A DNA stretch of 64,000 nucleotides. Origin: an uncultured Psychrobacter sp. (GTDB taxonomy: Bacteria; Pseudomonadota; Gammaproteobacteria; Pseudomonadales; Moraxellaceae). The stretch is taken from positions 124,001 through 188,000 of the forward strand of contig CANLXO010000002.1 in NCBI GenBank assembly GCA_947495055.1. Direction: 5' to 3'. Made by a program: the position numbers and the translations under genes. How positions within the stretch are numbered: position 1 is the first letter of the stretch; each line of letters starts with the position of its first letter. Shown here in pieces: positions 8,703-17,496 of this stretch. Below the pieces are notes generated by a model that did no database searches, was not told the origin of the DNA, and was given only the letters and a program-made list of their open reading frames with translations.

Positions 8703-9812
8703 CTAGCAAGATGATGACCCTACAGCATTTGTAGAGTCTACAAAGTCTAAGTATTGCTGTGCGATACTGTCTGGTAGCAAAGATTCATCGAACGTAGCAT
8801 GAAACTGATCGGGATGGCTCATCGCTTGCATAAGCGTTTTAGCAATGACATCAACATCATTGACTGGCATCAGATTCCCTTCAGGCAATAGCTCGCTTGG
8901 ACCCGATGGACAATCTGTACTAATTACAGCAGTATCTAAAGCTAGAGCTTCTGCTATCACTAAGGCAAACCCTTCCCACTCCGAAGTTAACACCATAAAT
9001 TGAGCGTGCTTAATATATGGAAATGGGTTTTCTTGAAAGCCTAAAAAGACCACCTTGTCTTCAAGTCCAAGCTCTGTCACTAGCGCTTTAATCTCACTTT
9101 GTAGCTTGCCCTGACCCAATAACAGTAGCGGTATGGATTGATCGGTTTTTGCATAAGCTTTTAACAAGACGTCATGACGCTTAGCTTCTTTAAAACTACC
9201 CACATGGATAATGTAATTTTGGTGATCGGGGACAAAAGCGTTTGCTTGTTTCTGTATGTTGTCTCTATCAATAGGATTATATATAGCAGTCGTCGGTGTG
9301 ATGTCGCCAAAATTGTGCAAAAAGTCTTTTTCGACACCTTGGCTGACACAAGCACAAGGGTGTTTTGAGTAGATCTCAACAAAACGTTCTTGGGTCTGTT
9401 TAGCAAGCGCTGTCTGTCCAAACTTATGCAACAGCGACAAGGTATTGTGAATGACGTAGATGATATTAGGCAGTTTGCTGTAGCTAAGAATACTATCAGC
9501 GCGATCAAGGTTAGATAAGATGATGTCAGGATGGCCTATCTTGTTGCTGATGTAATGATCTAGCACCTGTGCATATACTTTATCACGCCGCTCCTCTCCT
9601 GGTATAAGCCTGAAAGGTTTGAACCTGTTTCTAAGTAAATGATAATTTAGATTCGGATTGAGCTCATACTCTATGCGAGGTCTAATCCTAACAATATGCA
9701 CCTCAAACCCAAGCTCATAAAACCCTTGGCCTAAGGTCAATACTACGCGCTCAGCACCGCCGCCTTGTAAGCATTTGATTACTAGTACCGCAATTTTTGA
9801 TTGTGGCTTCAT
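8703..9812 (-). CDS. Glycosyltransferase family 4, paralogue 3 of 3
   Basis: A 369-residue GT4 enzyme. KCLQGGGAERVVLTLGQGF, PDIILSNLDRADSILSYS, NYIIHVGSFKEAKRHDVL, LLLLGQGKLQSEIKAL and WEGFALVIAEALALDTA are visible, in the usual order for the family. Over most of its length it matches paralogue 2 closely, including the SSC/SSY tail after TNAV. The ATG at 9812 has AAGG at a reasonable distance. It lies 60 bases downstream of the GT8-like gene at 9873-10739 on the same strand, so it is likely in one transcription unit with it. The protein is soluble or peripheral at the inner membrane. Its donor sugar cannot be read from the sequence. Confidence 0.91.
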   Translation of the reverse strand: MKPQSKIAVLVIKCLQGGGAERVVLTLGQGFYELGFEVHIVRIRPRIEYELNPNLNYHLLRNRFKPFRLIPGEERRDKVYAQVLDHYISNKIGHPDIILSNLDRADSILSYSKLPNIIYVIHNTLSLLHKFGQTALAKQTQERFVEIYSKHPCACVSQGVEKDFLHNFGDITPTTAIYNPIDRDNIQKQANAFVPDHQNYIIHVGSFKEAKRHDVLLKAYAKTDQSIPLLLLGQGKLQSEIKALVTELGLEDKVVFLGFQENPFPYIKHAQFMVLTSEWEGFALVIAEALALDTAVISTDCPSGPSELLPEGNLMPVNDVDVIAKTLMQAMSHPDQFHATFDESLLPDSIAQQYLDFVDSTNAVGSSSC

Positions 9813-9872
9813 AAATAATAACCTTTAACTGCACTAAAATAACTGCTCTTACAGCTCTACTACATTAGCTCA

Positions 9873-10739
9873 TCAGCGTTTGAATATTCTTGAAAGCAAA
9901 GACTTCGATGCTTTTGGACGCGTTACATTATTGCCACTATAGTTTTGCTGAGTCTTTTTTGGAAAGCGGCCAAACGGCTCTATGCGGTAGTCATCGAGCT
10001 GATAACCATTTTCGAGTGCCTCGTTGTAATAGCTATCAAATAATTCAGCTAAATCTTTTCTAGGATGCGGCGAGATCTTACCATCAAACCAGTGTTCAAA
10101 GCCTTCTGCTTCAACTCTCGGTATAGCGTACTTATGACTAAACTGCGTACCCATATCTGAGTAATGCAAAATTCTGATATCGTCAATTGCTAAATCCTCA
10201 CCATCGACTGAGTTATAGCTGTCTTGATACGGCTCAATCAGACGCTTGTTCTTTTTGAGAAGCTTCATCATTTTTTTATGACTGTCAGGATCTTGTTTAA
10301 GCTCTTTTATAGACGGTATGGTAGATTGAGCTTTGGCGCAGTCCCACACACAGGTACATAACCTCGTCATATCAGCTTTAGTTTTGGCCGCAACTATTGA
10401 CTTGCCAGTAATCGGATGCTGCCATAACTTAGCTAAGTCGTCTAAAATGACCACATCGGCATCCATATAAATGGCTCGTCCCGAAAAATCGCAATACTCA
10501 GGTATCGCCCAGCGAAATCCAGAAAAAGGCGTTGACCATTTAACCGTGTTCCAGCCCTCGCCTGTCTCAGGGTTTGAGTACCAAGGACTATTGGGATCAC
10601 GTGATAATTGCATCCATACAATGTCGACAGAATTTGTAGTGTGCTTGCGAATACTATAATCGAGAACCATCATCTGTTCTAAATCACAGTTATTTGGATC
10701 ACATCCAACGAAGACCTTGATAGTGTCATCCTGCTTCAT
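9873..10739 (-). CDS. Glycosyltransferase, GT8-like (DAD motif)
   Basis: A 288-residue putative GT-A fold transferase. The N-terminus IKVFVGCDPNN followed by VLDYSIRKHT is the start typical of GT8-like and related proteins, WAIPEYCDFSGRAIYMDADV carries the D93-A94-D95 metal-binding motif, and VDGEDLAIDDIRILHYSDMG is a second conserved block. The C-terminus is basic (KASKSLLSRIFKR), which may help peripheral membrane association. It is not closely similar to the other DxD transferases in this cluster. AGG lies upstream of the start. It is followed 60 bases later by the GT4 array, consistent with a common operon. Sugar specificity is unknown. Confidence 0.85.
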   Translation of the reverse strand: MKQDDTIKVFVGCDPNNCDLEQMMVLDYSIRKHTTNSVDIVWMQLSRDPNSPWYSNPETGEGWNTVKWSTPFSGFRWAIPEYCDFSGRAIYMDADVVILDDLAKLWQHPITGKSIVAAKTKADMTRLCTCVWDCAKAQSTIPSIKELKQDPDSHKKMMKLLKKNKRLIEPYQDSYNSVDGEDLAIDDIRILHYSDMGTQFSHKYAIPRVEAEGFEHWFDGKISPHPRKDLAELFDSYYNEALENGYQLDDYRIEPFGRFPKKTQQNYSGNNVTRPKASKSLLSRIFKR

Positions 10740-10805
10740 AGTTTTACCTGCTAGCTGCTTAATAATATTAGTTTGCGATTAGTCATGCTTGAACATATGT
10801 CGTCA

Positions 10806-11645
10806 TCATTCCTTCCAGTACTCTTCTATCCAATCCACTGGCAAGATAAAATGACGCAGATGACGTAGTGGTTTTTTGAGATTTTTAGGCTCTTTGAGTC
10901 GCTTCAAGTGGTCAATTGCGTTATTAGCGGCATTCTTATTGTAGCGACCTTCAATAGCATGCGTTGGATACAAGTCACCAGGAAATATAATAAGACGCGC
11001 ACCCTTTGGTATCTTTGGCGTTTTAAAGTAGTTAAGTGGAAAAGGATGGCGGCTTTTACGTCTAAAATGCGCCACCCACTTTTTGGGAAATAGCTTCACT
11101 CCGCCTGGGGCATTACGGGTCACAAAACGCTGCTCGAAACGGTATTTGTCCGCGATACCTTGAGGATCGGCTTTGAACTTTTCTTGTAGTGAGACAAGCG
11201 ACCCTACCTGAAAGCGGAAGCAAGAAGTCTGGCCGAGGCGCTCTAGCGGGTTACTTGGGTTATAAGACAAAATAACATCGTCCGGCTCGCCGTATTCAAA
11301 GAAAGGATCGAGGCTATCTACTATAATCACATCCAAATCTACAAATAATACTGTCCCTGTCAAATCACCTAACTTCTCACCCCACAAACGTGATTTTGGC
11401 CATTTACCTAAAGTATTGGTCGGCATGGTCACATCAAGTGGCGGCAATTCTTGACACTCAATCTCTGGACGGACATCAGTCGTATCATCGGTAAAGCACA
11501 CAAAGCGAAATGGCGGGGTGATGTTGCGTGATACCATGCCGTATAGTTTATTCGCATAATCAGCACCGTATTTGGTACCCCATTTAATGCAGATAATTTG
11601 CTTAACATCATTATCTTGAGTTTTATCTTTCGCTTTTTTGAACAT
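10806..11645 (-). CDS. Glycosyltransferase paralogous to the gene at 1442-2239
   Basis: A protein of about 279 residues with the same architecture as the transferase at 1442-2239: IICIKWGTKYGADYANKLY (residues 17-35), FRFVCFTDDTTD, then VLFVDLDVIIVDSLDPFF with D103-x-D105, and later RLIIFPGDLYPTHAIEG and WIEEYW at the end. Relative to its paralogue it has an insertion near the C-terminus rich in lysine and leucine (HLKRLKEPKNLKKPLR). The frame is open to a GTG at 11681; I prefer the ATG at 11645 because homology begins shortly after, but neither has a clear ribosome-binding site. It is probably the first gene of the minus-strand run. Confidence 0.82.
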   Translation of the reverse strand: MFKKAKDKTQDNDVKQIICIKWGTKYGADYANKLYGMVSRNITPPFRFVCFTDDTTDVRPEIECQELPPLDVTMPTNTLGKWPKSRLWGEKLGDLTGTVLFVDLDVIIVDSLDPFFEYGEPDDVILSYNPSNPLERLGQTSCFRFQVGSLVSLQEKFKADPQGIADKYRFEQRFVTRNAPGGVKLFPKKWVAHFRRKSRHPFPLNYFKTPKIPKGARLIIFPGDLYPTHAIEGRYNKNAANNAIDHLKRLKEPKNLKKPLRHLRHFILPVDWIEEYWKE

Positions 11646-11727
11646 AAAAAAGGCTCGCTTTAAATTTGGAGTAGATGACACGAATTTGCAGAAACATAGT
11701 GGTACATTATAAACCGCATCTTATCAT

Positions 11728-11756
11728 AAAAAAAAGGCTGAACACTTATGTTCAGC
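11728..11756 (-). terminator. Intrinsic terminator after ilvE
   Basis: A perfect 8-base stem GCTGAACA / TGTTCAGC (11737-11744 and 11749-11756) with a 4-base loop. On the minus strand it is followed by a run of T (complement of the A run at 11728-11735), as expected for termination of ilvE transcription. A shorter T run on the plus strand also exists. It also separates ilvE from the glycosyltransferase run. Confidence 0.9.
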
Positions 11757-11783
11757 TTTTAGATGTTTTAAATCATTGTAATA

Positions 11784-12713
11784 CTAATCAATAAAGCTTA
11801 ACCAATCCATATACTGCTCATTGCGACCATGAACCACATCAAAGTACAAGTTTTGCAATTTTTCAGTGATCTCCCCGCGCCCGCCATTGCCGATAGTACG
11901 GTCGTCGTATTCACGAATCGGCGTAACCTCAGCTGCGGTACCTGTCATAAAGATCTCATCCGCTAGGTAGAACTCATCACGCGTAATACGGCGCTCTGTG
12001 ACTTTGATATCTAAGTCTTTACAAAACTGCATGATGGTACGGCGAGTAATGCCGTCAAGAGCCCCACCTGCTAGATCTGGCGTATGTAGCTCACCGTCTT
12101 TTACCAAGAATAAATTTTCGCCTGCGCCTTGGCAAACGTAGCCTTGTGGATCCATCAAGATGGCTTCATCATAGCCGTTACGGGTCACTTCTTGGTTGGC
12201 CATGATAGAGACAGGATAGTTGCTAGAGGCTTTAGCTTTACACATAGTGACGTTGGTCATGTGATGGGTAAAGGATGAAGTTTTGACGCGGATACCGTTT
12301 TTGATGCCGTCTTCGCCAAGGTAGGCACCCCAATGCCAAGCGGCAACCATCGCATTGATACTGTTATCGCGTGAAGATAGACCAAGCTTTTCAGCGCCGA
12401 CCCAAATCAGAGGGCGAATGTAGGCTTCTTCTAGGTTGTTTTGTTTGACCACATCTTTGTGTGCCTGCTCAAGCGTTGCTTGGTCAAACGGCACATCCAT
12501 CTGGAATATCTTGGCAGAACCTAATAGACGTTCGGTGTGCTCTTTTAAACGAAAAATTGCCGTGCGTTTATCCGCTGTTTGATAAGCGCGCACGCCTTCA
12601 AAGACCGCCATACCATAATGTAAGCTATGCGTAAGGACATGAACCTTGGCATCAGGTTGGTCAATCATGTCACCATTCATCCAAAGCTTACCCTCTTGTG
12701 TTGCCATGTTCAT
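11784..12713 (-). CDS. ilvE: Branched-chain amino acid aminotransferase
   Basis: A 309-residue PLP enzyme of fold type IV that interconverts branched-chain 2-oxo acids and leucine, isoleucine or valine in the cytoplasm. HYGMAVFEGVRAY is the N-terminal signature, CKAKASSNYP carries the PLP lysine, and GYDEAILMDPQGYVCQGAGENLF is the cofactor-binding signature; EIFMTGTAAEVTPI is the conserved C-terminal loop. AAGGA lies seven bases before the first of two close ATG codons, so the upstream one is chosen. The gene borders the glycan cluster and has glnE on its other side; this ilvE-glnE adjacency is as in Acinetobacter. A strong terminator follows. Confidence 0.96.
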   Translation of the reverse strand: MNMATQEGKLWMNGDMIDQPDAKVHVLTHSLHYGMAVFEGVRAYQTADKRTAIFRLKEHTERLLGSAKIFQMDVPFDQATLEQAHKDVVKQNNLEEAYIRPLIWVGAEKLGLSSRDNSINAMVAAWHWGAYLGEDGIKNGIRVKTSSFTHHMTNVTMCKAKASSNYPVSIMANQEVTRNGYDEAILMDPQGYVCQGAGENLFLVKDGELHTPDLAGGALDGITRRTIMQFCKDLDIKVTERRITRDEFYLADEIFMTGTAAEVTPIREYDDRTIGNGGRGEITEKLQNLYFDVVHGRNEQYMDWLSFID

Positions 12714-12850
12714 TTAATAGTCCTTATGCTAGTACCGACGACTAACTTTTTTGTTGAGTGTTGAAATTTAATCTGCGACTGATTATATCACCGCAAACCT
12801 ACATCGTTACAATTTTTTAGTCTGGCATTAAACAATTTTTTAAGGTGACC

Positions 12851-15736
12851 TTATTCAATATCTCTTGGCGGCACACCCATCAAGTGCTGCCACTGCGTCT
12901 GTACCAAGCGCCGCGTCTCCACCCATAACGACTCATCAACTAGTGATGACTGCTCAGCCAATGCCAATTGATGCGTCGCAGCTCTTATACGCAAATAAGC
13001 ATCAGTTAAATCAAGGCAAACCTGCTCCTCCCATATCCCAAGAGCAGCGACTTCTTCAAAGATACGTACGTTATCACTCCATTTGGTCAGACTTGGGTAA
13101 TCATGCGAATAGGCTAGCACTGCGAACTGCGCCAAGAACTCAATATCAACTATGCCGCCAGCATCCTGTTTGAGATGAAACTTGCCTTTACGCTGCTCAT
13201 TTGAGCTAGTACCGAGATGCTTTTGCATCTTCAAACGCATGCTGGTGACCTCTACTCTCACCTCATCAAGGGTACGCGGCAGGGACAATACCGAGCGGCG
13301 TATATCACAAAAACGCGCCGTCACAAGCTTATCACCGCAAATAGCACGGGCGCGCACTAAGGCTTGATGCTCCCAAGCCCATGCCTTATCCAACTGGTAG
13401 GTCTCAAAAGCATGACAAGACACCACCATCATGCCGGCATTGCCAGAGGGCCTAAGACGCATATCAATCTCGTAGGCGCGGCCATCACGGGTTTGGGTAT
13501 TGAGATAAGTCATCAGCTTTTGCGCCAGTCTTGCGGCAAACTTCATTCCGCTCACAGACTTCTCACCTGTAGTCATGCCAGCCTCTTTTATCTTGTGCAA
13601 AAACACTAGATCTAAGTCAGACGAATACGATAGCTCAAGCCCGCCAAGCTTACCATAACCGATAATAGCAAAGCCGCAATCCGCTTCGGTAACCGGGTCG
13701 CCATTAGTGGCAATAGGATAGCCGTAGCGCTTGACGATCTCAGCAAAGGCGCGCTCAAGAGCGGCTTCTAATACGACCTCTGCGATATAAGTCAGTGAGT
13801 CTGAGACTTTCATAATCGGGCGCTCAGCGAGTACATCGCTCGCCGCTACTGCCAGTATTTGATTCTTCTTAAATAGACGCAGTGCGCTGAGTAGCTCTTC
13901 TTCTTCCCCTGGCTCTACGCGCAGCAGGTGTTGACGCAGGATATCACGTAGCTCAATCTTGTCAGGCAAATGACGGTAGCGCTGCTGAAGAAAAGTATCC
14001 AGCAGTACAGGATAACGTGCCAGCTCATTAGCGATCCACGGGCTCGCTGAGAGCATAGGAATCAGCTCAACCGTCGCATTGGGGTTCTCTGCGATCATGA
14101 CCAAGTAAATAGAGCGGCGACAAATGGCCTCAAGTAACGTAATCAAACGCGGTAGAGCTGTATTTGCCAGTTGCTGCTGTTCTTGGTGAGCGAGCAAGGC
14201 ATGTACAATGACAGGGTAAGCGTCATCCAAACGATCTCTAGCCTCATCGCTTAAGTTAGCCACCATTTTGGACTGCCAAAACTGATCCAGTTGCGCGCGG
14301 CTCTCTTCGCTCAATACCGTATCGAGTTTGGCTATTTGCGCCTCAAGCTCGATAGGCTCTAGATCCTCATCGTCTTGTGTTGGCATCTGGCGCTCAGTCA
14401 CCATACGCTCAAAGGGGACATTTATCGTATGTCTGTGCCTGTTGAGCGTCTCTATTAACCCCTCCCAATTATCGAACCCTAAAGTTGTCGCTAGGTTCTG
14501 ACGCCATATGGGGTCTTGCGGCAAGCGCTGAGTTTGCTGATCATTGATCGCTTGGATACCGTGCTCTAGGCGACGTAAAAACCGATAAGCCGCTTGCAAT
14601 TGCTCGTAAGTCTCTGGCTCTAAATATTCAAACCTGTACAGCTCCCTCATGGCCTCAAGGCACGATTTAACCTGTAGCTCGGGATGACGCCCGCCGTAGA
14701 TGAGCTGGAACGCTTGTACAATGAACTCGATATCGCGAATACCACCCGCCCCAAGCTTGATATTATCCAAATCCTCGCGCTGAGCCACTTGGTTTTGAAT
14801 GAGGGACTTCATCTCTCTAAGTGCTGAGAACGCGCTATAATCAACGTAATAGCGAAAGACGAATGGCTTAATCAGCTCTTGCAATTGCTCATAAAAGGGC
14901 TGATCGATTTGTCCAACGACTCGCGCCTTTAACCAAGCAAAACGCTCCCATGCCCGGCCGTGATTAGCAAAGTACTTCTGCAAGGCGGAGAGATGAATAG
15001 CCAAATCACTCCCATCACCCCAAGGACGCAGGCGCATATCGACTCGAAACACAAACCCGTCGGCGGTATTATTATCAAGCAGCTTTATGATGCCCTGACC
15101 AAGACGATTCATAAAACGTTTATTATCAATGCTACGCGTGCCTTTTGCCTTGACGCCATCCGTCTCACCGCGTGCCCAATGGACAAATATAAGATCTATA
15201 TCGCTTGATAGATTCAGCTCTTGCGCGCCAAGTTTACCCATTGCCATAATCGCCATATCGTCGGTCTGTACATTACCTTGTGCATTGATAAAGGTTGGCT
15301 GACCGTATTGAGCGACCAGATGCGTATAGGTGTACTCTTTAGCAAATAAGATACAACCATCAGCGAATTCAGACAGCTCATCTGTTAATTGTTCAAGCGT
15401 AATCAGGTTGAGTGCATCCTGCCATATCCAGCGCATCATCAGTGAAGTACGCAGATGACGCAGACCACTCATGACTTGCGTCTCGTCCCCCAGCTGGTAA
15501 TTGTCATCTAGCGTATAATCTTGAATCAAATCGTCAATCTGCTGGCGGGTCAAGGTACTATCTAGCGGATAACTGCGCAAAAACGTCTGGCATGATATCG
15601 TGCGACTCTCCCACACTTGGTAGGCAAATTCGCTCGCCGTTTGCAAAACTTGAATCTGCTCAGGCGTTGGTTGGTAGCTAAGCGTATTGGGGTTAGTAGA
15701 TGGCATATCTGATGACGATGATGGCTCCGGTAGCAT
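12851..15736 (-). CDS. glnE: Bifunctional glutamine synthetase adenylyltransferase/deadenylase
   Basis: A 961-residue enzyme that adenylylates and deadenylylates glutamine synthetase according to nitrogen status. Two nucleotidyltransferase halves are clear: the N-terminal (deadenylylating) half has MGKLGAQELNLSSDIDL with D179 and D181, and the C-terminal (adenylylating) half has GYGKLGGLELSYSSDLDL near residue 690-710. Each is followed by the helical GlnD_UR/GlnE-type region containing MRLRPWG or MRLRPSG and AGGIRDIEF or AGGIVDIEF. The length is full for the family. AGGAG lies ten bases before the ATG at 15736. It is followed by ilvE after a 137-base gap, so cotranscription is possible but not shown. 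Confidence 0.97.
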   Translation of the reverse strand: MLPEPSSSSDMPSTNPNTLSYQPTPEQIQVLQTASEFAYQVWESRTISCQTFLRSYPLDSTLTRQQIDDLIQDYTLDDNYQLGDETQVMSGLRHLRTSLMMRWIWQDALNLITLEQLTDELSEFADGCILFAKEYTYTHLVAQYGQPTFINAQGNVQTDDMAIMAMGKLGAQELNLSSDIDLIFVHWARGETDGVKAKGTRSIDNKRFMNRLGQGIIKLLDNNTADGFVFRVDMRLRPWGDGSDLAIHLSALQKYFANHGRAWERFAWLKARVVGQIDQPFYEQLQELIKPFVFRYYVDYSAFSALREMKSLIQNQVAQREDLDNIKLGAGGIRDIEFIVQAFQLIYGGRHPELQVKSCLEAMRELYRFEYLEPETYEQLQAAYRFLRRLEHGIQAINDQQTQRLPQDPIWRQNLATTLGFDNWEGLIETLNRHRHTINVPFERMVTERQMPTQDDEDLEPIELEAQIAKLDTVLSEESRAQLDQFWQSKMVANLSDEARDRLDDAYPVIVHALLAHQEQQQLANTALPRLITLLEAICRRSIYLVMIAENPNATVELIPMLSASPWIANELARYPVLLDTFLQQRYRHLPDKIELRDILRQHLLRVEPGEEEELLSALRLFKKNQILAVAASDVLAERPIMKVSDSLTYIAEVVLEAALERAFAEIVKRYGYPIATNGDPVTEADCGFAIIGYGKLGGLELSYSSDLDLVFLHKIKEAGMTTGEKSVSGMKFAARLAQKLMTYLNTQTRDGRAYEIDMRLRPSGNAGMMVVSCHAFETYQLDKAWAWEHQALVRARAICGDKLVTARFCDIRRSVLSLPRTLDEVRVEVTSMRLKMQKHLGTSSNEQRKGKFHLKQDAGGIVDIEFLAQFAVLAYSHDYPSLTKWSDNVRIFEEVAALGIWEEQVCLDLTDAYLRIRAATHQLALAEQSSLVDESLWVETRRLVQTQWQHLMGVPPRDIE

Positions 15737-15875
15737 AGGGACAAAAACTCCTGACGTTAAAGGTTAAGACTACGTGAACCTGATAAAAAAGTTTATTGTT
15801 TTTTATTACATGGCGGTCATTATTAATTGCAAACCGATACAAAAACGGTATTTCTCGGGCAGCGGCGCATTATTT

Positions 15876-15883
15876 GCTACAAT
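15876..15883 (+). promoter_or_regulatory. Candidate extended -10 promoter of the tus operon
   Basis: TGCTACAAT (TG at 15875-15876, hexamer TACAAT 15878-15883) fits an extended -10 element in the spacer before tusD. No good -35 hexamer is seen at 16-18 bases, so this rests on the -10 alone. Confidence 0.3.
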
Positions 15884-15996
15884 ATCGTGATCATTATTGA
15901 ATATGAACTCTCAAGCTTATTATTCACTTTTATATCCTCATGGTAGCATGAAAATTTTGTTACTAAACGATTCACCATACTGTGCGATATTTCTTT

Positions 15997-16407
15997 ATGA
16001 CTACCAAAGACACTGTATTACTACTAACAAAAGATCCTAGTCATCCGCTAGCATCTTTAGCGCTGCGTTACGCGCGTGCTTACTTACAAAACATATCTGA
16101 TAATAACGATGACAGCAAACCGTTAAAAGTGTTCTTTTATGCAGACGCCGCTCATATCGCCAATCGTCTACGCTGGCAGTCTACTGATCAGATAAATGTA
16201 ACTAGGGAGTGGCAAGCTTTGGCTGAGCAATATCCGTTATCGCTACCCGTTTGCGTGAGTACAGCGCTCAGTCGCGGCATCAGTGATATAGATAATAGCG
16301 CCCGTCATCACTTAGAGGGTGATAATATGGCCGATGGATTTACGCTCGTTGGTCTAGGCGAGCTTGCCATGATGATACAAGGCGATTGTCGCCTGCTTCA
16401 ATTTTAA
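15997..16407 (+). CDS. tusD: Sulfur relay protein TusD (DsrE-like)
   Basis: A 136-residue subunit of the TusBCD complex, which receives persulfide sulfur from TusA and passes it to TusE for 2-thiolation of tRNA wobble uridine. The conserved cysteine is seen in LPVCVSTALSRG (C86, equivalent to C78 of E. coli TusD). The fold start VLLLTKDPSHPLASLALRYARAYL and the end FTLVGLGELAMM fit DsrE/TusD. I chose the ATG at 15997 over a GTG at 15982 because family homology starts at TVLLLT. It is first in the tusD-tusC-tusB-tusE run, followed by tusC after 26 bases. Confidence 0.9.
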   Translation: MTTKDTVLLLTKDPSHPLASLALRYARAYLQNISDNNDDSKPLKVFFYADAAHIANRLRWQSTDQINVTREWQALAEQYPLSLPVCVSTALSRGISDIDNSARHHLEGDNMADGFTLVGLGELAMMIQGDCRLLQF

Positions 16408-16433
16408 GACCATACTTTTTACGAGCCTATATC

Positions 16434-16757
16434 ATGAAATTTTTAATTGAGCTACGTACAGCAACTGAGATAGCAAGTTACGAGGGCTGCGCTTTAGCGT
16501 TGACGCTGGCGACCTTTGAGCATGAAGTGCAACTGTATTTGGATGCGCCTGTTTTTGGATTGCTTATGCAGTCCAAATCGCGCCTACATGGCATGATTCA
16601 ATCACTGGAATTATACGATATGCCACCAGCTTGGCTGCCCGAAGACGTCTTTAGCGGCTGGCTTACAGGTATAGTGTCCAATGATTTAGCGGCGCAACTC
16701 ACGCTGATACCAGAGGTTATAGACGTGCAAGACTTTGATCAGATTTTAACGTTTTAG
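16434..16757 (+). CDS. tusC: Sulfur relay protein TusC (DsrF-like)
   Basis: A 107-residue DsrE/F-fold protein, second gene of the tus run. YEGCALALTLATFEHEVQLYLDAPVF and the C-terminal aspartate-rich ending (VIDVQDFDQILTF) are TusC-like; the protein lacks the catalytic cysteine context of TusD, as expected for the structural TusC subunit. I chose the ATG at 16434 since the upstream part of the frame overlaps tusD and does not resemble the family. Function is supported mainly by its size, fold and place between tusD and tusB; similarity to E. coli TusC is only moderate. Confidence 0.8.
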   Translation: MKFLIELRTATEIASYEGCALALTLATFEHEVQLYLDAPVFGLLMQSKSRLHGMIQSLELYDMPPAWLPEDVFSGWLTGIVSNDLAAQLTLIPEVIDVQDFDQILTF

Positions 16758-16810
16758 CTAGGGTTATTATTAAGCTTCAATCATGTTCTAAATAAAAAGG
16801 GATAACCCTA

Positions 16811-17140
16811 ATGGCAACTTTATATCAATTACATAGCACGGTGGATACACTTAGGCGCAGCACTGAGCAGATGGCGCTGACTTGGCGCGCTGGTGATAGT
16901 ATTCTTTTGCTTGGCACTACCGTCACTTTTATTGACTGGCTGCAAGCTTATCTAAATGATAGCGATATCGACAATATTCAGGCGATCTATGCGCTTGCAG
17001 ACGATATAGCGACCCTTAGCGATGACACACAAAAGAATCTAAAACTAGATAAAAATCTCACAAGTATTTTAAGTGATAGTGAGTGGGTTACGATGACTCA
17101 AGATGATAAATTTGAAAACGTAGTGACGATTAACTTATGA
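16811..17140 (+). CDS. tusB: Sulfur relay protein TusB (DsrH-like)
   Basis: A 109-residue protein at the place and size of TusB, the third subunit of the TusBCD hexamer. The N-terminus ATLYQLHSTVDTLRR resembles the MLHxLxxSP start of DsrH/TusB proteins, but it is divergent, with DDIATL in the middle and no cysteine at all. The stop codon overlaps the tusE start (ATGA at 17137-17140), so the two are translationally coupled. The assignment depends on synteny as much as sequence. Confidence 0.72.
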   Translation: MATLYQLHSTVDTLRRSTEQMALTWRAGDSILLLGTTVTFIDWLQAYLNDSDIDNIQAIYALADDIATLSDDTQKNLKLDKNLTSILSDSEWVTMTQDDKFENVVTINL

Positions 17141-17457
17141 GTGAGCCCTTATCTTTAGACCAAGACGGTCACTTGAACGACCATACCCTTTGGACGCCTA
17201 TTATCGCGCAGCAGCTTGCTGATACGTTGGATGTGCACCTGACACAGGAGCACTTAGATATTCTGGGCCAAGTACGAATGTTTTTTGAGACCTTTAATCA
17301 TGCGCCTAGCACGCGTCCACTTATCAAGTGGCTACAAAAGACCTTGCCTGAGCACACTATTAGCAATCAAAGGCTGCAAGCGCTGTTCAATACTGGACTG
17401 GTCGCCCGTCATGTCAATAGACTAGCAGGACTGCCCAAGCCGCCTAATTGCTTGTAG
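17137..17457 (+). CDS. tusE: Sulfur relay protein TusE (DsrC family)
   Basis: A 106-residue DsrC/TusE protein that carries the persulfide from TusBCD to MnmA. The penultimate cysteine in the conserved end PKPPNCL (C105) is the sulfur carrier. Other family blocks are DQDGHLNDHTLWTP, ALFNTG and the TRPLIKWL segment. Only one of the two cysteines of dissimilatory DsrC is present, as in TusE. It overlaps tusB by four bases. The partner MnmA is encoded at 44792-46039 in this window; TusA is not seen here. Confidence 0.92.
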   Translation: MSEPLSLDQDGHLNDHTLWTPIIAQQLADTLDVHLTQEHLDILGQVRMFFETFNHAPSTRPLIKWLQKTLPEHTISNQRLQALFNTGLVARHVNRLAGLPKPPNCL

Positions 17458-17496
17458 CGCGCTTTGTGCGTTAGACACCTGCAGACATGTAAAACA

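Noticed and set aside
9161..9508. 115-codon minus-strand ORF
   Set aside because: Shadow frame inside the GT4 paralogue 3 gene.
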